A program made the translations under genes and the position numbers. DNA of 64,000 nucleotides from Brachionus koreanus (lineage: Eukaryota > Rotifera > Eurotatoria > Ploima > Brachionidae), in NCBI GenBank assembly GCA_016987375.1, contig PJRA01000314.1, positions 97,387-161,386 on the forward strand. Reading direction: 5' to 3'. Shown piece by piece: positions 23,687 through 37,389 of the stretch (the stretch's first letter is position 1; the number at the start of each line of letters is the position of its first letter). The notes beneath the pieces are model-generated. The model was not told the DNA's origin and ran no database searches. It saw nothing but the letters and a program-made list of their open reading frames with translations.

Positions 23687-26600
23687 TGTGTCATTTGTAT
23701 TCAAAAAATCATCTTCTTTTTAATACATCTATTTTTTTTTCAATCTAACTAAAAATAGAAAAGAAATGTTATTTAGAAAGTTTATTTTTGAATTAGAAAT
23801 GTTCTGTCTTTATAAAATCGAATTAAATTTTGCGCCAAAAAAAAAAATTAGCTAGTAAAAAATGTGCCAAAAATTAATATTCTATCTGTTAAAATTTAAC
23901 GAACATGCGTGATTTGTTATACAATTAAACAATTTGTTCTCTACTAATCTGATTTAATCCTTTAAATAATGAATTAAATTGTTAAAAATGGATTAAGATG
24001 TAATTATATTATTTGAACTTAGGAGACATGCATGAATGGCTTGTCGTGATAGTTTTGTAATAGTTTGATCCAAGCAAGGGGCTTTGCTTTTTGAAAAAAT
24101 AGCTGTTGGTCAGTTATTTGATGATTCGAAAAACTAGTTTTATCTTTTAACTTAAAAAAAAATTGCATGTGTACTAGGTGTTAAAACAAAACAGCATGAA
24201 AATTATTAAGACAACATTTTTCCTCTTTTGTTCGAGTTCTCATAAAGATTATTTAACCGTGTCTAAGAATTGATTAAGATATCACTTTACATATTTCTTT
24301 TTAATCGTATGCAACTGTAAATATTTGTTCAAACAAATATTTAGAGTATCCAGCTGATTAAAACTTTATAAAAAGCCGGACATGTATTTGTGTATAGTAA
24401 ATATCCGAAATGGCTCAAATTCTTATAAACTAATTTATCTCCAATCCAAACAATAAAGATAGTTGTCGTTCGATTTAGACCTGATATCACACATCTGTAT
24501 TTTACACATTGATATAATTTTATTAAGTTTTGATTCTCATAAACAATTTAATTGGCTCGGCATCATTGTTTGATTAGCCGACCAAAGATGAGAGAGAATG
24601 TGTTTCAATATGATTCAAAATAAAACGTTAGAAAAGTAGATAGTATTAAAGAACTCAAATAAATTTCCGACTTTAAAATCCCATTCTTTGAAATAGCCTC
24701 ATTTACATTGAGAATTGACTAGATGTAAAACAATAAATATTCTTAATTTAGATGTGATGTGTGAAATTATTTTGAAAGAGCATTGACGGGCATCTATTCT
24801 TTCCTTTGACTCACTCATGCTAAAAAGGTCTTAGTTAATTCTAAATTTTTTGTTTTGTGATTTCATTAAGTTTAGAATTAAAATGAATATTTTGATATTT
24901 ATTAAAGAAAGAAAAAAACTAAACATAATCGTCTCAGAGTGTTAATATTGGAAACTGCTGAAATTTAAAAGTAAAATAAATAATCTCCAATTTGTTGTTT
25001 GAAAAATGAATCAACTTTTTTTAAAATTAAACTCAATTCTATTAACTTTGATATTTTACAAATATTTCTATAAACATTCCTGGAAAATTGTACAAATTTG
25101 TATTTACAGATTTAAAAAATTAATAATGAACAAACTTTACACTTGATACCTCAAATTCTAATACAATGTAATTAGTTTTAAATTAAAACAATAATTATGT
25201 TGTAAGATTTTATTTAGATTAATTTAAACTTATGTGTAATCGATTAAATTAACAAAAAAACAAAATTTTGATATTAAAATTTAAATTAATTAAATTTCTA
25301 TTTTTACGTCATCTTTTTTTTTTAATTTCTTAAATAATATGTCACTCTTAATAGTCATTAGCAAACTTAAATTCAAAAAAAAAATATTTAAATTAAGATT
25401 AGTAGTTTTTATTTTTCTACAAAATTAGAAAATAAATAATTAAAATAATTTTTTTTTAATCGACAACAAAAAAGTTTAATTTAAATAAAAAAAATTTTTA
25501 CTTTATTTAGCTTAGGTTTTTATTTAAAATAAAAATAATAAGAATTAGGTTAGTACGAATGATTTCGACTGATTTCTAGAATTGAGTAAGATAGTTAGCT
25601 AGAATGAAAAACAGTGAGAACTTTAGAATAGTTTAATTTCTTGTTAACAAGTAACTTTGAAAAATTGGTTCTATTGAAAATAACTAGTTTCTATAGTTAA
25701 ACATAAACAGAATAATTTGTAAGATTAATTTAATTTACAGAACAAACTGAGTCATTATTCAGAATTCAAAATTTTAGTTATATATCGAGTTAATTAAATT
25801 TTATTCAAAGTTTAAGCAACTTTCCAAACCTCGAAGTTAAATACAATACTCATAAATTGTATAATAAAAGAAATAACTATCTATCTCATCAATCAGCATG
25901 ATATTATTCAATTATCATTCATCGGACTGAACTAATTTTAATGCTAAAAATCGAAATCAGAATTTCAGGCTAGTTCTAAAAGGCATTTCCATAACCTTAC
26001 AATCGTTTTAGACTTATTTAATTGCATGATAAAAATCAATTTCTATTTTATTCTAGTGAAATGATGATTAGAAGAGACGAGTTACATAATTCATGTCAAA
26101 AGCCCTAATGCTATTATTTGAGAATTTCATGACGTCAAATTTGACAGCAATATTTCTTCTAAAAAATATTCGTTTAAAAATTATTAAAATTGATATATCG
26201 ATTTTAAATTTTTTATAATAGAATTTTACCGATGATATTTGAATGATATCATAGGAAAATTATATAAAAATTGTTTCATTAATCTTATTTTCCTGTTTTC
26301 CCCCACAAAATCAATAAACTAAAAACCCAACTCTATTCACATATTTTTGATTAATATTTATTTTTTTTAAATTTTATTTTAACAAATGGCTCATTTTAGA
26401 ATAAAAGTTACTAAATAGACTTTCCTAATATATAAAAAATACGATAATAATGAAAAATTATTTTAACCTTCGATTTGATTAAATATCAGTGATATTTTAC
26501 AAACTAGAACTTACTTAAAAATTAATTTTTCTGTTCTTTAAAAGTAATTTGCTCTTAATTATAATAATTTAATATAAGCGTAATGAAAAAAAATCGATAC

Positions 26601-29600
26601 AATTCAATCCATACTTTATTAATTAAAAAAGATTTACAAATTTAGAAAAAATATTTTCTTGAAATTATTTTCTAATTTGTTTCAGTTAATTAAAGACAAT
26701 ATCACGTCGATTGAATTCGGGTCCGTACTAGTTGTTTATACTCTTAAATTGAACTTATTTGTTACATGTTAATCAATCAAATATTGTTTATTTATTTAAA
26801 ATTAATTATAGATTCAATAAAGATAAGATTTCATTATTTAAACATGAAGATTTTATGATTATATATTGATAGTTATCTCCAAATCAATCTTGTTTTAAAA
26901 AACTGACCCTTGCACTTTGCCTGGTAGATTTCTTAACCTTAAATACCTGAAATTTATAATAATTTATCAATGTCAATAAAGAAAGCTTTTAGAATTAAAA
27001 ATGAATAAAAAACTTAATTTATATTCTTATTCAAATGCTTAGTCTTCAAGTTGTAATATTCAATCACGCATATCAAATCAATAATTGGGTATTTAATCAA
27101 AAATTTTTAATGAAAAAAAAAAAGAAAAAAAAATAACTTTTTTGCTGATAAGAGCTTTTTGAGTAAAAAAATTTCAATTTTTATAATATTTTTTAAAATA
27201 TAATTCATCAATCGAATAACATCTAAAATAAGTAAAATTAATTATTTTGAATATTGAATAAAATATATGAGCAAATGGTTGTCATTCCGAACTAACCAGA
27301 TCTAATACAAATATTTAATAATTTAACAGTTGGAGTCTTTTTTGATTTAAATTTTAGTAATTAATTTGCCTGATTTAATCCGTTAGAACCCCCACTTACA
27401 TCCGTAATCTTACTAATACAGTCAATAGGCATTTAAAACATGATGTATTTTTTTCTATATATTCTAAAATTTAATGTGCCCCAAGTCATAAACCTGATTA
27501 AAACATCTTAATTTTATGTTTAATATTTTTTCATGTATCTTAATGATTTTCTGTATTAAATTCTTAGCAGTAGTAATTTTTTGTTACTTGGAAAACTTAC
27601 GATTATCTCATCTAAACTTCAATATTATAATTAATATATTTTAACCTACGTTTTATGTATTGATGGACTATAAAAAATCAATAGAATAAATAGAAAAAAA
27701 TAAAAGACTTGATCTCTAATTCGACATTTTAGTTTTACTACTCTTATAAATACTTAAACTTAATTTTTCCGTTTAAAAATTTAATACATATTTTTGAACT
27801 AAACCCAAAATATATAGTAAATTGTTCTAAAATAAAATGAAGTAAAGAATTCTAATAGGTTTCAATCTAGCATTAAAATGAGAGCACAACGTTAAATGAG
27901 TTATGCTTGTATGGTTTTTTTGTACTTGGTTCCATATCATTTGATTCCGAGTCTTGAATCGTGATTTATATACAAGATTTAAAATGGTTGATTTAAAAAT
28001 GTTCGTAAATATTTGCCGATATTGACCGCTGTACTAAAATTTAGATGTAATTCAATGTCTGTTTATTGCAGCAAGAATCCTAATTTGTTGAATGAGAAAA
28101 GAAATCACAAATACTTTGAAATGAAGTCTCTATTTCCGTAATTAGATTACTTGCCTGTTATTTTTACTATCGCCGTCTATCCGATTTCTAAAAGATCTTA
28201 ATAAAATGATGATGAATGAGATTTGATAAAAGAGTTTAAAAATGATGATTAATTCTCTTGGTCTGTTGTAGATAAAATTAAACTTAGTGGGAATCTTAAA
28301 AATACAATTTTGACACAAAAAACACACTGGGGGCCCAACCGAACGAGAAGTTTTAATCAAATAAATAATAGAAATTTCTTTATCTTTTTATGATTATTTT
28401 AGCACTTAATTTAAATAAAATTTCAAGTTGTCCTCTTCATATTAGACGAGAAAGTGCTGAATTAAATTAACGACCGAGCGAATCGATAAGGATTAATATT
28501 GAAATTAGATTTAATTAAATTTATAACTGTTTGCTTTTGATCAATAGTCAAGATTTTTAGGATAGGAACAAATACTGTCATGTTAAGAAAATGATTCGAC
28601 CAAGAATTTTGATCCTTTGAATTCAGTGGAAATCCGCATTTTATTTTATGCCTTATTTGATCTCTTCTGGCCAACTAAGCGTAACTAAAACAACGAAATA
28701 AAGAACATGGACGACTCAAACAACAACAAAGACGTCAATTTAAAAACATACACGTGCGGGCTATTTTTTTTAATCAGAAAAAATTCCAAACATATGTTTT
28801 GCTTCAAATAAAATGGTTAAAAAAGTCAGTGCTTGACATGGCTGAACTTTTTCGGCTCATTTGTATCTGACAGACGCATAAAATTTTCTTAAGCAAAAAA
28901 TAAAACTCACTCAAAATAGAACATTATTTTCAAGGCTCTGGTAAATGTTTCATAAATAGCCTTAATTTTAAATAAACAAATCCCTTCATCTTAATTAAAA
29001 ATAGCTTTATTTGTATCATTTAAAAAATAACAATACTTAGAAAATAATCTTTATTAGCCTAAGAACTAGTTTACCTATTAAGTCGAAAAAGGCCTAAAAT
29101 TAACTCAAGAATTAAAAAAAATTAACAGTATATTTAAAAAAAATATGCTACTGATTTATTCATTTAGAAATTTAAATAAACTATTATGTGCTTTCTAGGT
29201 AATTTTGAAAAAGAATCTTTAGCCAAAGGTAGAGCTCTAATCAGGTTAAAGTTAATTCCTTTTTTAAGGGATTGAATTTGATTATTTGAATGATTTCTTG
29301 ATACTCAATTTAACAAGTTTCATCTGCTTGTTATTTTAAATGATTGAAAAACAAAACGATTATGCAATTAAAAAAAATATCATGAAAACAACTCCAGCTA
29401 ATTGAGTACATAAAGAAAAATAAAAGCCAATATTGAAAATCATAACGAAAATAATTTTGTTGCCTACAGATTGAATTGTGAGTAGTAGTAAAGCTAGTTA
29501 GAAATGCCATGAACTAATCTATATTTTATGATATTTATTTTTTAATTATCTTGAAATACTATTTATCATTTTTATTAATTTCTTTGAAAAATCATAAGAT

Positions 29601-32600
29601 ATCTACAAAAAAGCTTAATTCGTATTTTTATTTTTCAGCTAAGATGCCTATTACTTTCATTTAAATTCTCAAATAAACTAAAAACGATAAAATTAAGTGC
29701 AAATTTTTGAAAATTACTTAAATAATAAAATCTTCTAATTAAGTAGAAACAATTCAAAATTTAGAGTTCTGTAATATTTTGATAACTATTATTGAATTAA
29801 AAAAAATTTAACAATTTCATAGAATTATTGGAATTGATTGAAGAAAACAAAAAATTTAAATTAAATAATTAAAATTTAATTTTTTACCAGTTTAAAAATC
29901 TTTACTATGAGAAAACACTATGAGCATGAATAGATTTTTTTATTTATTAACATTTAAATCAGACGATGAGAAAATATATTTCCCTCTTAATGATAATTTA
30001 GCTAGCTAAGTGTTGGCCAAATTAAATGAAGGCAGTTCTCAATTTATAACATAATTGCTGCAGACATTACTTAAAACTCTTGAATAGTAGGCTCAAAATT
30101 GGTTTCAAGTAAACAAAGAAAAAAGCAATTGAAGTGTTAAACGAAACGAAAAATCGATTCAAAAATATTATTCTCAAGAAAACTAATTATTTTAATTAAA
30201 TTTTGTGACGATAAGCTCTCTTGAATGCGACTTGAAATCGATGAATCAATTAAAGATTCAAATTTCAAAAATTGCAATTAAAAGCTCGAACAAATTTGAG
30301 AAAAATACCCAAATCGAATGCTCGTTGATTGGGTTATTTAATTAAGAGATTACCTTAAATGGGATTTTTAATTATTGGCTAGTCTAATGATCGTAAAATT
30401 AAGCCATAAAAATTTATAGTACATTATCTATTTGCTTTATCGTTTTTACGAATCCCTGTGAGCTACTGAGCTGAAAAAGACTTGAAAACAAGTAACAAAA
30501 TAATAAAATTTGTGTGCCCTCGATTTAAATATATAAAATTCTTTTTTTATATATTTTTAAAAGATATGCTTTGTCTTTTGATAGCGCATTCTTTTAAACG
30601 AGTCATTAATATCCATTTTTAGATTTATTGAATAATTGGACAAGCAATCCAGAAGGATTTTTTGAATTTTAAATCAAGTCAATTCAATCTGGGACTGACA
30701 GAATCAGGCAAAATGCGAAAATAGAATTATTTCTGATGCTTATAGTTCTTCAGGGATATTAATTTAAATAATCTGGCCACAATTTGATAGTCGCTTATAA
30801 AAATATGCTAATGAATCTAAAGTCAAATATTCGAGCGTTATGTGCTTGAAAATGTTTTATTGTTTGTACTAGATTGGCATTTTAAAAAATTCTCTAAAAC
30901 TACACATACTTTTTAAAATTCTAATTTAAAATTTCTTTTTAAAATTTCTTTTTAAATTTAAAATCTCAAATTTATTGATTCAAAACTGAAATCGATCTTT
31001 ATTTATTGTGTATATGGTTTTTCAATTATGTAATTAGCGTTTATTTCACTTGTTTTATAAGTAATATTTTTTATCAAAATAAAGAAATAGTATTTTTAAT
31101 CTATTTACTATCTAAATTAAATTTGAAAAAAAAAATAATGTTCAATTAAAATAATAAAAAATTAAAAATAATTTTGATAGAAAATTTGAAATATTCCTCA
31201 TTTTCTTTTCTTATAAATCTTATCGCCTAAGTTTTTATTTAAAAATTTTCTTATCCCTCCGTTTAAATTGACCCAATTTGAAAAAAACTAGACATCCATA
31301 ATTTAAATAAGCGTTTAGATTTGTTTACCTAAGAATATACCAAAAAATTTATTACTTATTGCTAGAGAATTTTGGCCTAATTAAGCAATACTGAGTAATA
31401 ATTTTCTTAGAATTTCTAAACTAGCCTAAATTTTGTTTATTTGAATTCAAATATATCATCTACAGACAGGTAAACGAGCGAAATTTTCTGAAATGATAAA
31501 TAAAATGGTGAAACGTGGCCTATTATATCGGTCGAATTTCCTACACAGAAAAACAGTAATTATTCTCTTAAGAAGTCTGGTTAAATTCAAACGAGTTCTT
31601 AAAGAGTATTTAAGATTTAACGCGTTTACGAATAAATTAAAGGTTTCACTTAAAGAAGCGCATTTTATTTAAAAAATTTTCTTAGTTCTAGAGGCTCTTG
31701 AAATAGTTCGGCATTTAACTTGATTCACCAAATCATATGGTTTTGTTTTTAATTTTAATCGAAATTGCAACAAAAAAATGAGCCCGATGCTTCAATTTGT
31801 TTATCTATGCATATACCTTTCCACACAATAAAATCCTATCTTAAAGATCAATTTGTTTACGACTGGCAATTTATGATTATAGCTGGGTAAATGTTGGATT
31901 ATAGGTCTATAAAACATTTCAAATGCCGGCTAGTGTTTTCATCTGTTCAAAGGTGAACTTGAAATAGCCAAATAAGTAATTACTATCTGTTAAATATCGA
32001 TTGTTTATTGCCTTTTTATCATAGCACTTTATCGATGAGATATATAAAAAAAATACCAACTCAGAGTGTTAAATAAGTACTTGAAATATCGTTTCGCTTA
32101 GTCTATTGTGTCTAGATACAATATGTTTCGAAGCTATTCTTAAGAAAATATACTTGAAATTTCTCCACAGCGTTTAGTATAATATTATCAAAATACGGCT
32201 AAGGCTCACGGCTTTACTATCAAAATTTCGAATGGCCTAATTTGATTATTTTAGAATTGGCTGCATGATAATCTGCAATTAGATTAATTGTCTAGTCAAA
32301 TAATTCATATGAAAAGCGACGAATATTTTTTATCTAAAATATAAAATAAATTTATATCCTGAGTTTCAAACAAATCGACAGGATACGAGACCACCCGAAG
32401 GCATAAATTATTTATACAAATATCTCGTTTAATAAATTTTTTTGATATAATCTGCACAATTTAAAAAATCTATAAAACTGCTTGAATCGAAGCCCAAAAA
32501 ATTTAAACTGATAGATATTTTTTGAGAAGAGCCCATAAAATGACCTTACAAGTTAATATCATCCAGAAAATAATTTTCTTCAAACAGAAATCACTTTCAG

Positions 32601-32650
32601 TTTATCATATGTTTAAAAATATACAGCTACAATTATAAATTACAAAAATA
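23687..32650. other. 9-kb gene-free region upstream of robo
   Basis: I find no conserved coding sequence on either strand. The few frames of 60-73 codons (for example 28142-28360 and 28462-28674, minus) match no family. Compared with other spacers the sequence is less homopolymer-rich and dense in TAATTA/ATTA words. A perfect CRE (TGACGTCA) lies at 26130-26137. It may hold robo 5' noncoding exons and cis-regulatory DNA. A short plus ORF beginning MDDSNNNKDVNLK at 28709 is too short to judge. Confidence 0.45.
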
Positions 32651-32654
32651 TTCC

Positions 32655-32750
32655 TAACAGGCTGGCTGAAAAGAAGGCACTACGCCGTTCGGAGCTGCCA
32701 AGAGGAACATTTCCCTCTTAATTATATTTTAAATAAATAAATAAATATGT
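32655..32750 (+). mobile_element. LINE 3' end with TAAA tail
   Basis: GGCTGAAAAGAAGGCACTAC, then CGCCGTTCGGAGCTGCC, leads to TTATATTTTAAATAAATAAATAAA. A diverged copy of the same terminal block occurs at 60533-60620 (GGCTGAAAAGAAGGAATAAA ... TATATTTTAAAGAAAATAAATAAA). A conserved 3' block ending in short A-rich tandem repeats is characteristic of non-LTR retrotransposons. The body is missing, i.e. heavily 5'-truncated. Confidence 0.6.
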
Positions 32751-32779
32751 TTAAAAATTATTTTTACATCTCGAAAAAA

Positions 32780-32985
32780 AAGAGTCCCCGGATCTTTTGA
32801 ATTTTGCCAGGCGAAGAAGAATTGTCATCACTCAAATATATATATATATTTTTACCCTATTCTATCCTAGTGGATAATGTTCAGGCGCTCACCTCTTTTT
32901 CAAGTACCTTTTTTGAGCAACAGCTCCGATCTGGCACAGAGACTACTGCATCCAACCCTAAACCGGTCTCTCATTTTTTTTACGA
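32780..32985. other. GC-richer island of unknown origin
   Basis: About 200 bp with markedly higher GC than its surroundings (GTCCCCGGATCTTTTG, GGCGCTCACC, CTCCGATCTGGCACAGAG). A plus-strand 73-codon frame covers it, starting at a non-ATG codon, and contains no known motif. Its position between transposon remnants suggests a repeat fragment. Confidence 0.4.
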
Positions 32986-33021
32986 AATTTTTATTTTATT
33001 TATATATATATATTTGTTACC

Positions 33022-33770
33022 GTAATTTTGTAAAATACGTTATTTTGTAAAATTACTTAGTGACTAGTAAAAGTTTCAAATATATAAAATAAAATAAAGT
33101 TTTAATGATTTCCTGAATTTTTATTTTCTTTAGTAAATAACTCAAAAGTTTTAATAAATTACTTAAACTTATTTTAATGTTTAGTAAATTAGTAAAATAA
33201 TTTTATTTATTTTTTACAAGATGAGTTTCCACCGTGACATCTTGAATTGCACAATAAACCACCTTTTTTGCAACTGCATCTATTAGTTAAACATTGACTT
33301 GTACAGTTACATTTTACCATTCCTTGGCCTCCGCCAATAGATAGCTGACCAACTGCTTCACGAATACTTAAACTTTTATCTAACTTGACTTGAAAATCAA
33401 CAACACAATCCTTAATTAACTCCAAACAATTCCGGGCAAACAAGGCATTTAATACTCCAGCCCCTGAAGCAAGTTCATGAAGTAATTTGTCGTAATCTAT
33501 ATCGACTCAAAATCAAATTAGGAGCCTCAGTTAATCCCTTGTCAACTTCTGGAATTGGGAAAGTTACAAAATCACCACTATTCACCTCTGGAATATATTT
33601 TTTACTCCGTAACTTCATCAATTCCGCTTGTTTGCCCTGACGTTATCTCTAATACCTAACAATCTTTTGGACTTTATAAAATTACTAGTAAAATATTAAA
33701 ATGAAATTTTTTTTTAAATATTTCCTAAGACATTAGTAATTTTACAAAATAACGTATTTGAAAATTTTAC
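33022..33770 (-). mobile_element. Short Ginger-like transposon fragment with TIRs
   Basis: About 36-bp imperfect terminal inverted repeats (33022-33058 and 33733-33770) share the core TACGTTATTTTGTAAAATTA with its complement. Between them lies, on the minus strand, the C-terminal piece of an integrase-type protein with a Cys-rich tail. Such tails are found in KRAB-A-domain-2/SCAN-3-like integrases, which are linked to Ginger DNA transposons and Gypsy-type integrases. At 749 bp it is nonautonomous. No clear target-site duplication. Confidence 0.6.
33207..33650 (-). pseudogene. Integrase-type transposase C-terminus (Ginger/KRBA2-like)
   Basis: Two frames are needed. Upstream (about 33650-33480) reads LMKLRSKKYIPEVNSGDFV, then TFPIPEVDKGLTEAPNLI, matching the conserved segment before the tail in this integrase family. 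After a frameshift, 33443-33207 reads SIREAVGQLSIGGGQGMVKC then the Cys-rich CNCTSQCLTNRCSCKKGGLL and CNSRCHGG. The catalytic integrase core is not present in the window. Broken and truncated. Confidence 0.65.
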
Positions 33771-34079
33771 TTTAGCATATATATAACTTGGCCTTAAATT
33801 TTCTCAACGTATTTCTTTAAATTATGAAGCAACCACAAATAGAAAGAAGATGCTTGCTACTATTTCATTCAATAATTCCTTAATCAACTATCCTACGCCC
33901 TTTTCTGGTTTTTATCTTACTATTGACGAATTCTTTCCACTTTTTCAATTCAAAACACATACAGTTGTTTAACCTTTATCTTATTTAAAACTATCTATAT
34001 AATATATCTTAAACTTTTTTCCATGCTTAAAAACCAGTATCATGTGCTTATATTGGTTTTTTAATAATATCTTGTTTTT

Positions 34080-34145
34080 TTTCTGTTTTATTTTTGCATA
34101 AGGAGCTAAGCTCGACTAGCTTTACAATAAATAATAATAATAATT
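34080..34145 (+). mobile_element. Probable LINE 3' end with TAA tandem tail
   Basis: GGAGCTAAGCTCGACTAGCT, able to form a short stem, is followed by TTTACAATAAATAATAATAA. A terminal stem plus (TAA)n tail is typical of non-LTR retrotransposon 3' ends. The preceding 300 bp (33771-34080) are moderately GC-rich and may be its 3' UTR. No RT sequence found. Confidence 0.45.
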
Positions 34146-34339
34146 TGAGATATTTTTTGTAGAAAAATGTGTCTTATTTAAAAGAAACATGTAAAATATG
34201 GATTTTTCTCGTTTTTAATAGAAGATAAAAATGACAATGAATCTCTTTTATATGAGGCACTTTTTAGGATTGACTTTATTCGGAAAACTTTCTTATATGA
34301 CCGAACTTTCTTTTATTTTATTAAATACTTACCGACGCC

Positions 34340-34484
34340 TACCGTATTTCATCTAATAAAAGATAGTTCAGTCATCAAAGTGTTTCTTCCATTCAAAAAC
34401 ATTTTAGTTTAAATTTTTGACTCAAATACCAGCAAATACCTAATGTATCTATTTGTGATTACTGGTATTTGATGAAATACGGTA
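34340..34484. mobile_element. 145-bp MITE-like element
   Basis: Perfect 14-bp inverted repeats (TACCGTATTTCATC at 34340-34353 and its complement at 34471-34484) bound 117 bp of noncoding DNA. The left end is also part of a second inverted repeat with upstream sequence (GAACTTTCTTTTATT near 34302 against AATAAAAGATAGTTC near 34355), suggesting nesting or rearrangement. Confidence 0.5.
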
Positions 34485-37389
34485 TAATTATCAATTAATT
34501 TTTTATTTTTACAAAAAAAAGCTACGCTAATTTGAAATAAAAAAAAGAAATAAAAACTTTCTAAAATATTTGTAAATAGTCCAAGTTAAGCTAAAGAATT
34601 TATTTAAAAATAATAAATATTTTTTTTCGTTAAATATTGAAATCTAATTTTAATATACTGCAAATAATTTTTTTAAGAAAACTATTTATTCTAAATATTT
34701 ATTTTGATTCTAGAGGCCAAAATCTTGTTTTTCTTTACGATTTGAATGATTAATTTTAGATCCAATTTTAAATTGAAATATCTTATATATGATTTTAGTT
34801 TTTTTTTTAAATCTAAATAAGACAAAAATCATAGTAGATTTTCTTTTGTAAAGAAAGTAATTTTCCTCGAAATTTAAGTTTTAATTTATCCGATTAATTA
34901 GTAAAAATTGATTTTTAATGAACTGTTTTAAAAAATTTCCAATAAATTTTAAAATTCAAAGCTAGCAACATCACGTTAAATTGCGAAATAGAAAATTAAA
35001 TAAAATTATCATCATAGGAATTCAAAATTATGTATTGGACCCACAATTTTTAGACAAAAAATCGGTATATGGAGCCGATGGAATTAAGCTACTCTTATTT
35101 ATTCATTTTAATTATTACTTGTTTATTTTGATAAATTTGCTGAATCCGTATTAAAGGAAAAAGCTCTATAGTATTTCATTTTCTAATTAATCAAAAAAAA
35201 TATACAAAACATGAATTTTTATCAATGAGAAACACCATCACACAAAGGATGAAAAATAAATTAGTTGTTGTATTGAAATTAATTAATTAAAAAAATATGT
35301 ACAAGAAAACAGAGGATTTCTGTTTCCTAATAAGGCACACTTAAAAAGTTAAGTAGGCATGCGAAATATTTGGTCAAAAATAGTTCTTTTTTTTAAAGAG
35401 AGAGACTCAATTGTTTGATCCAGAAAAATGACTATATTTTACTTCATTTTTTGCCTCGATTTCTATTTATTTAGTATTAAAAATCCGATTATCCCCTGCT
35501 GCTGAAAAAATTCTATTGTTTGTCTATTATTCGAGACCCACGAAGCTCACTTAAAATTTTCACTCTCGAATATTTTCAAAATAAAAAATCGATAAATATT
35601 AAAAAATCGAAAATTGTATATCATATTTCTAATTAAATATTTGTCAATTGATTTAATTTCGAAGCCTACTTTTTAAATCTCACATTCAAGATACTTGAAA
35701 TATCTGAAATCCGTAAAGGAAATACTAATGACACTTGATTTTTGAAAAATTTATGGAATAATTGTAAGAAATTAAAAACTTAACATGTTAATAAAATCTA
35801 CCATAAAAACTTTTCTATGGCCGAAGAGATTTTTCGGCCCATTTTATTTGACTCGTTTTTTTACTTTTTTTTTCAATGAAAACACAATTTTATTGTAACA
35901 AAAATTAAATCATTTTATAATATTTTTGATTTAAAATATGATTGAAAATAAAATATAAAAAATTATTAAATTTATTGAATATAAAACAAATAACGAAAGT
36001 TTTTAAATTATACTATATTTTCTAATATCTAACTTTCGCTTTATTAAAAGAATCTTTAATAAAAATGATTACTATACTATTATGGTAGGTTGGTTCAATT
36101 AGTTGTTTTATTGACAAAACTTTAATATGTACTTTAAAAAATAAAAAACATAAGTTTCTGATACAGCATAAAAGAATATCTAAAAGTTAATTGAATGTGA
36201 CTTGTCGGTGACATAAATACGCCTAAATTGATTATAAAATTTAAGTACATGGTAGCATTTAACTTAAGAAGAACTATCTAATGAAAAAAAATTGTTCTGA
36301 TAAACATGATTTTTCATTTAGGTCGAACTATCAACAAGTCTGTGTATTTCAGACATTAATTAAAATGGATTTCTCGCTCCATTATTTATTAGTCTGAACA
36401 ATATAAAACGAAAATTTGATTTTATCTCGAATATATAAGACCCAAATGAAATGAGAAAAAGGCTTTATGAAAGCCATAATCCGATTTAGGCTTTTGAAAT
36501 TATAGGGTTTTAAAAAATCAATAATAATACTTACAATTTTCACGTAGTTACTTGAATAAATAAATATTAGCTTATGAGACCTTCTATTAAATATTTTTTA
36601 AATTTGTCATTTAGATGAATGTCACGATATTTTAACCGAAAAGTACCGCTTCGAGTTTTATCTTTAGAATTGATCTTTAGTGAATTAAAGTCACAGTTGA
36701 CAAGTGATAATTATGTTTAGAAATTAGTAAAATCGTTTTTTTTTTAAATATTTAATAAATAGAAAAAAATTTGTGCATACACAAATGCAAAGCAATAATC
36801 AAATAAGTTTTCATTTTTTTCAAAAAAAATTCTATAAAAAGTATTAAAAATATTAATAAAAATTAAAATTGAATCCGCTTTTATGCTGACAATTGATATT
36901 TTTTAGAAATTTTACCACACAACATCCAAAGTGACAAAACAGAATGAAACAAGAGGAAAACATTTGAGAAGAGAACTTTCCTTTCTTTCAAACCAATATT
37001 ACAAAAATTAAATTTTTAAAAAAAAAGCTTATAAAAAAGTTTATTTAGTTAACTTTTGATTTTATTTTTTCAGCAAATTTGAAATCCGAAAGAAAACCTT
37101 GCACTACGCGATTTCAGACCAGATATTTGGTTAGACCAAAAAGAACTATTTAGTGCAAGAAAAAAAATTGACCAAAGAAAAAAAATAAAAAGGGCTAGAA
37201 ACGAAAAGCGTTCTGAAAGGCGTCTGCTTAGAAAATAAAGAATCATAGTGTCAGCACAAGCAGCTAACTTATCAGCCCAGACAAAAGCGTTCCTATCGTT
37301 TCTTTTTTTTTTCTTCTTATTCATTTAATCATTTAATTCAATTAAAAAATTCATCCTAACCCAAATAAAAATCTTACAACAGATTTTGT
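34485..37389. other. AT-rich spacer, no gene seen
   Basis: Long AT-rich stretch. The segment 37070-37324 has less AT and is open on the minus strand, but that product is low-complexity hydrophobic/Lys-rich and the plus-strand alternative (RDFRPDIWLDQKELFSARKK) is unrecognised. It may be part of the adjacent LINE debris. Confidence 0.4.

Noticed and set aside
28142..28674. Two minus-strand ORFs (72 and 70 codons) upstream of robo
   Set aside because: No recognisable motif, AT-biased composition, and no splice context linking them to each other or to robo.
37070..37324. 84-codon minus-strand ORF
   Set aside because: Low-complexity Lys start and Phe/Leu-rich body with no family. It lies beside LINE debris and is probably not a gene.
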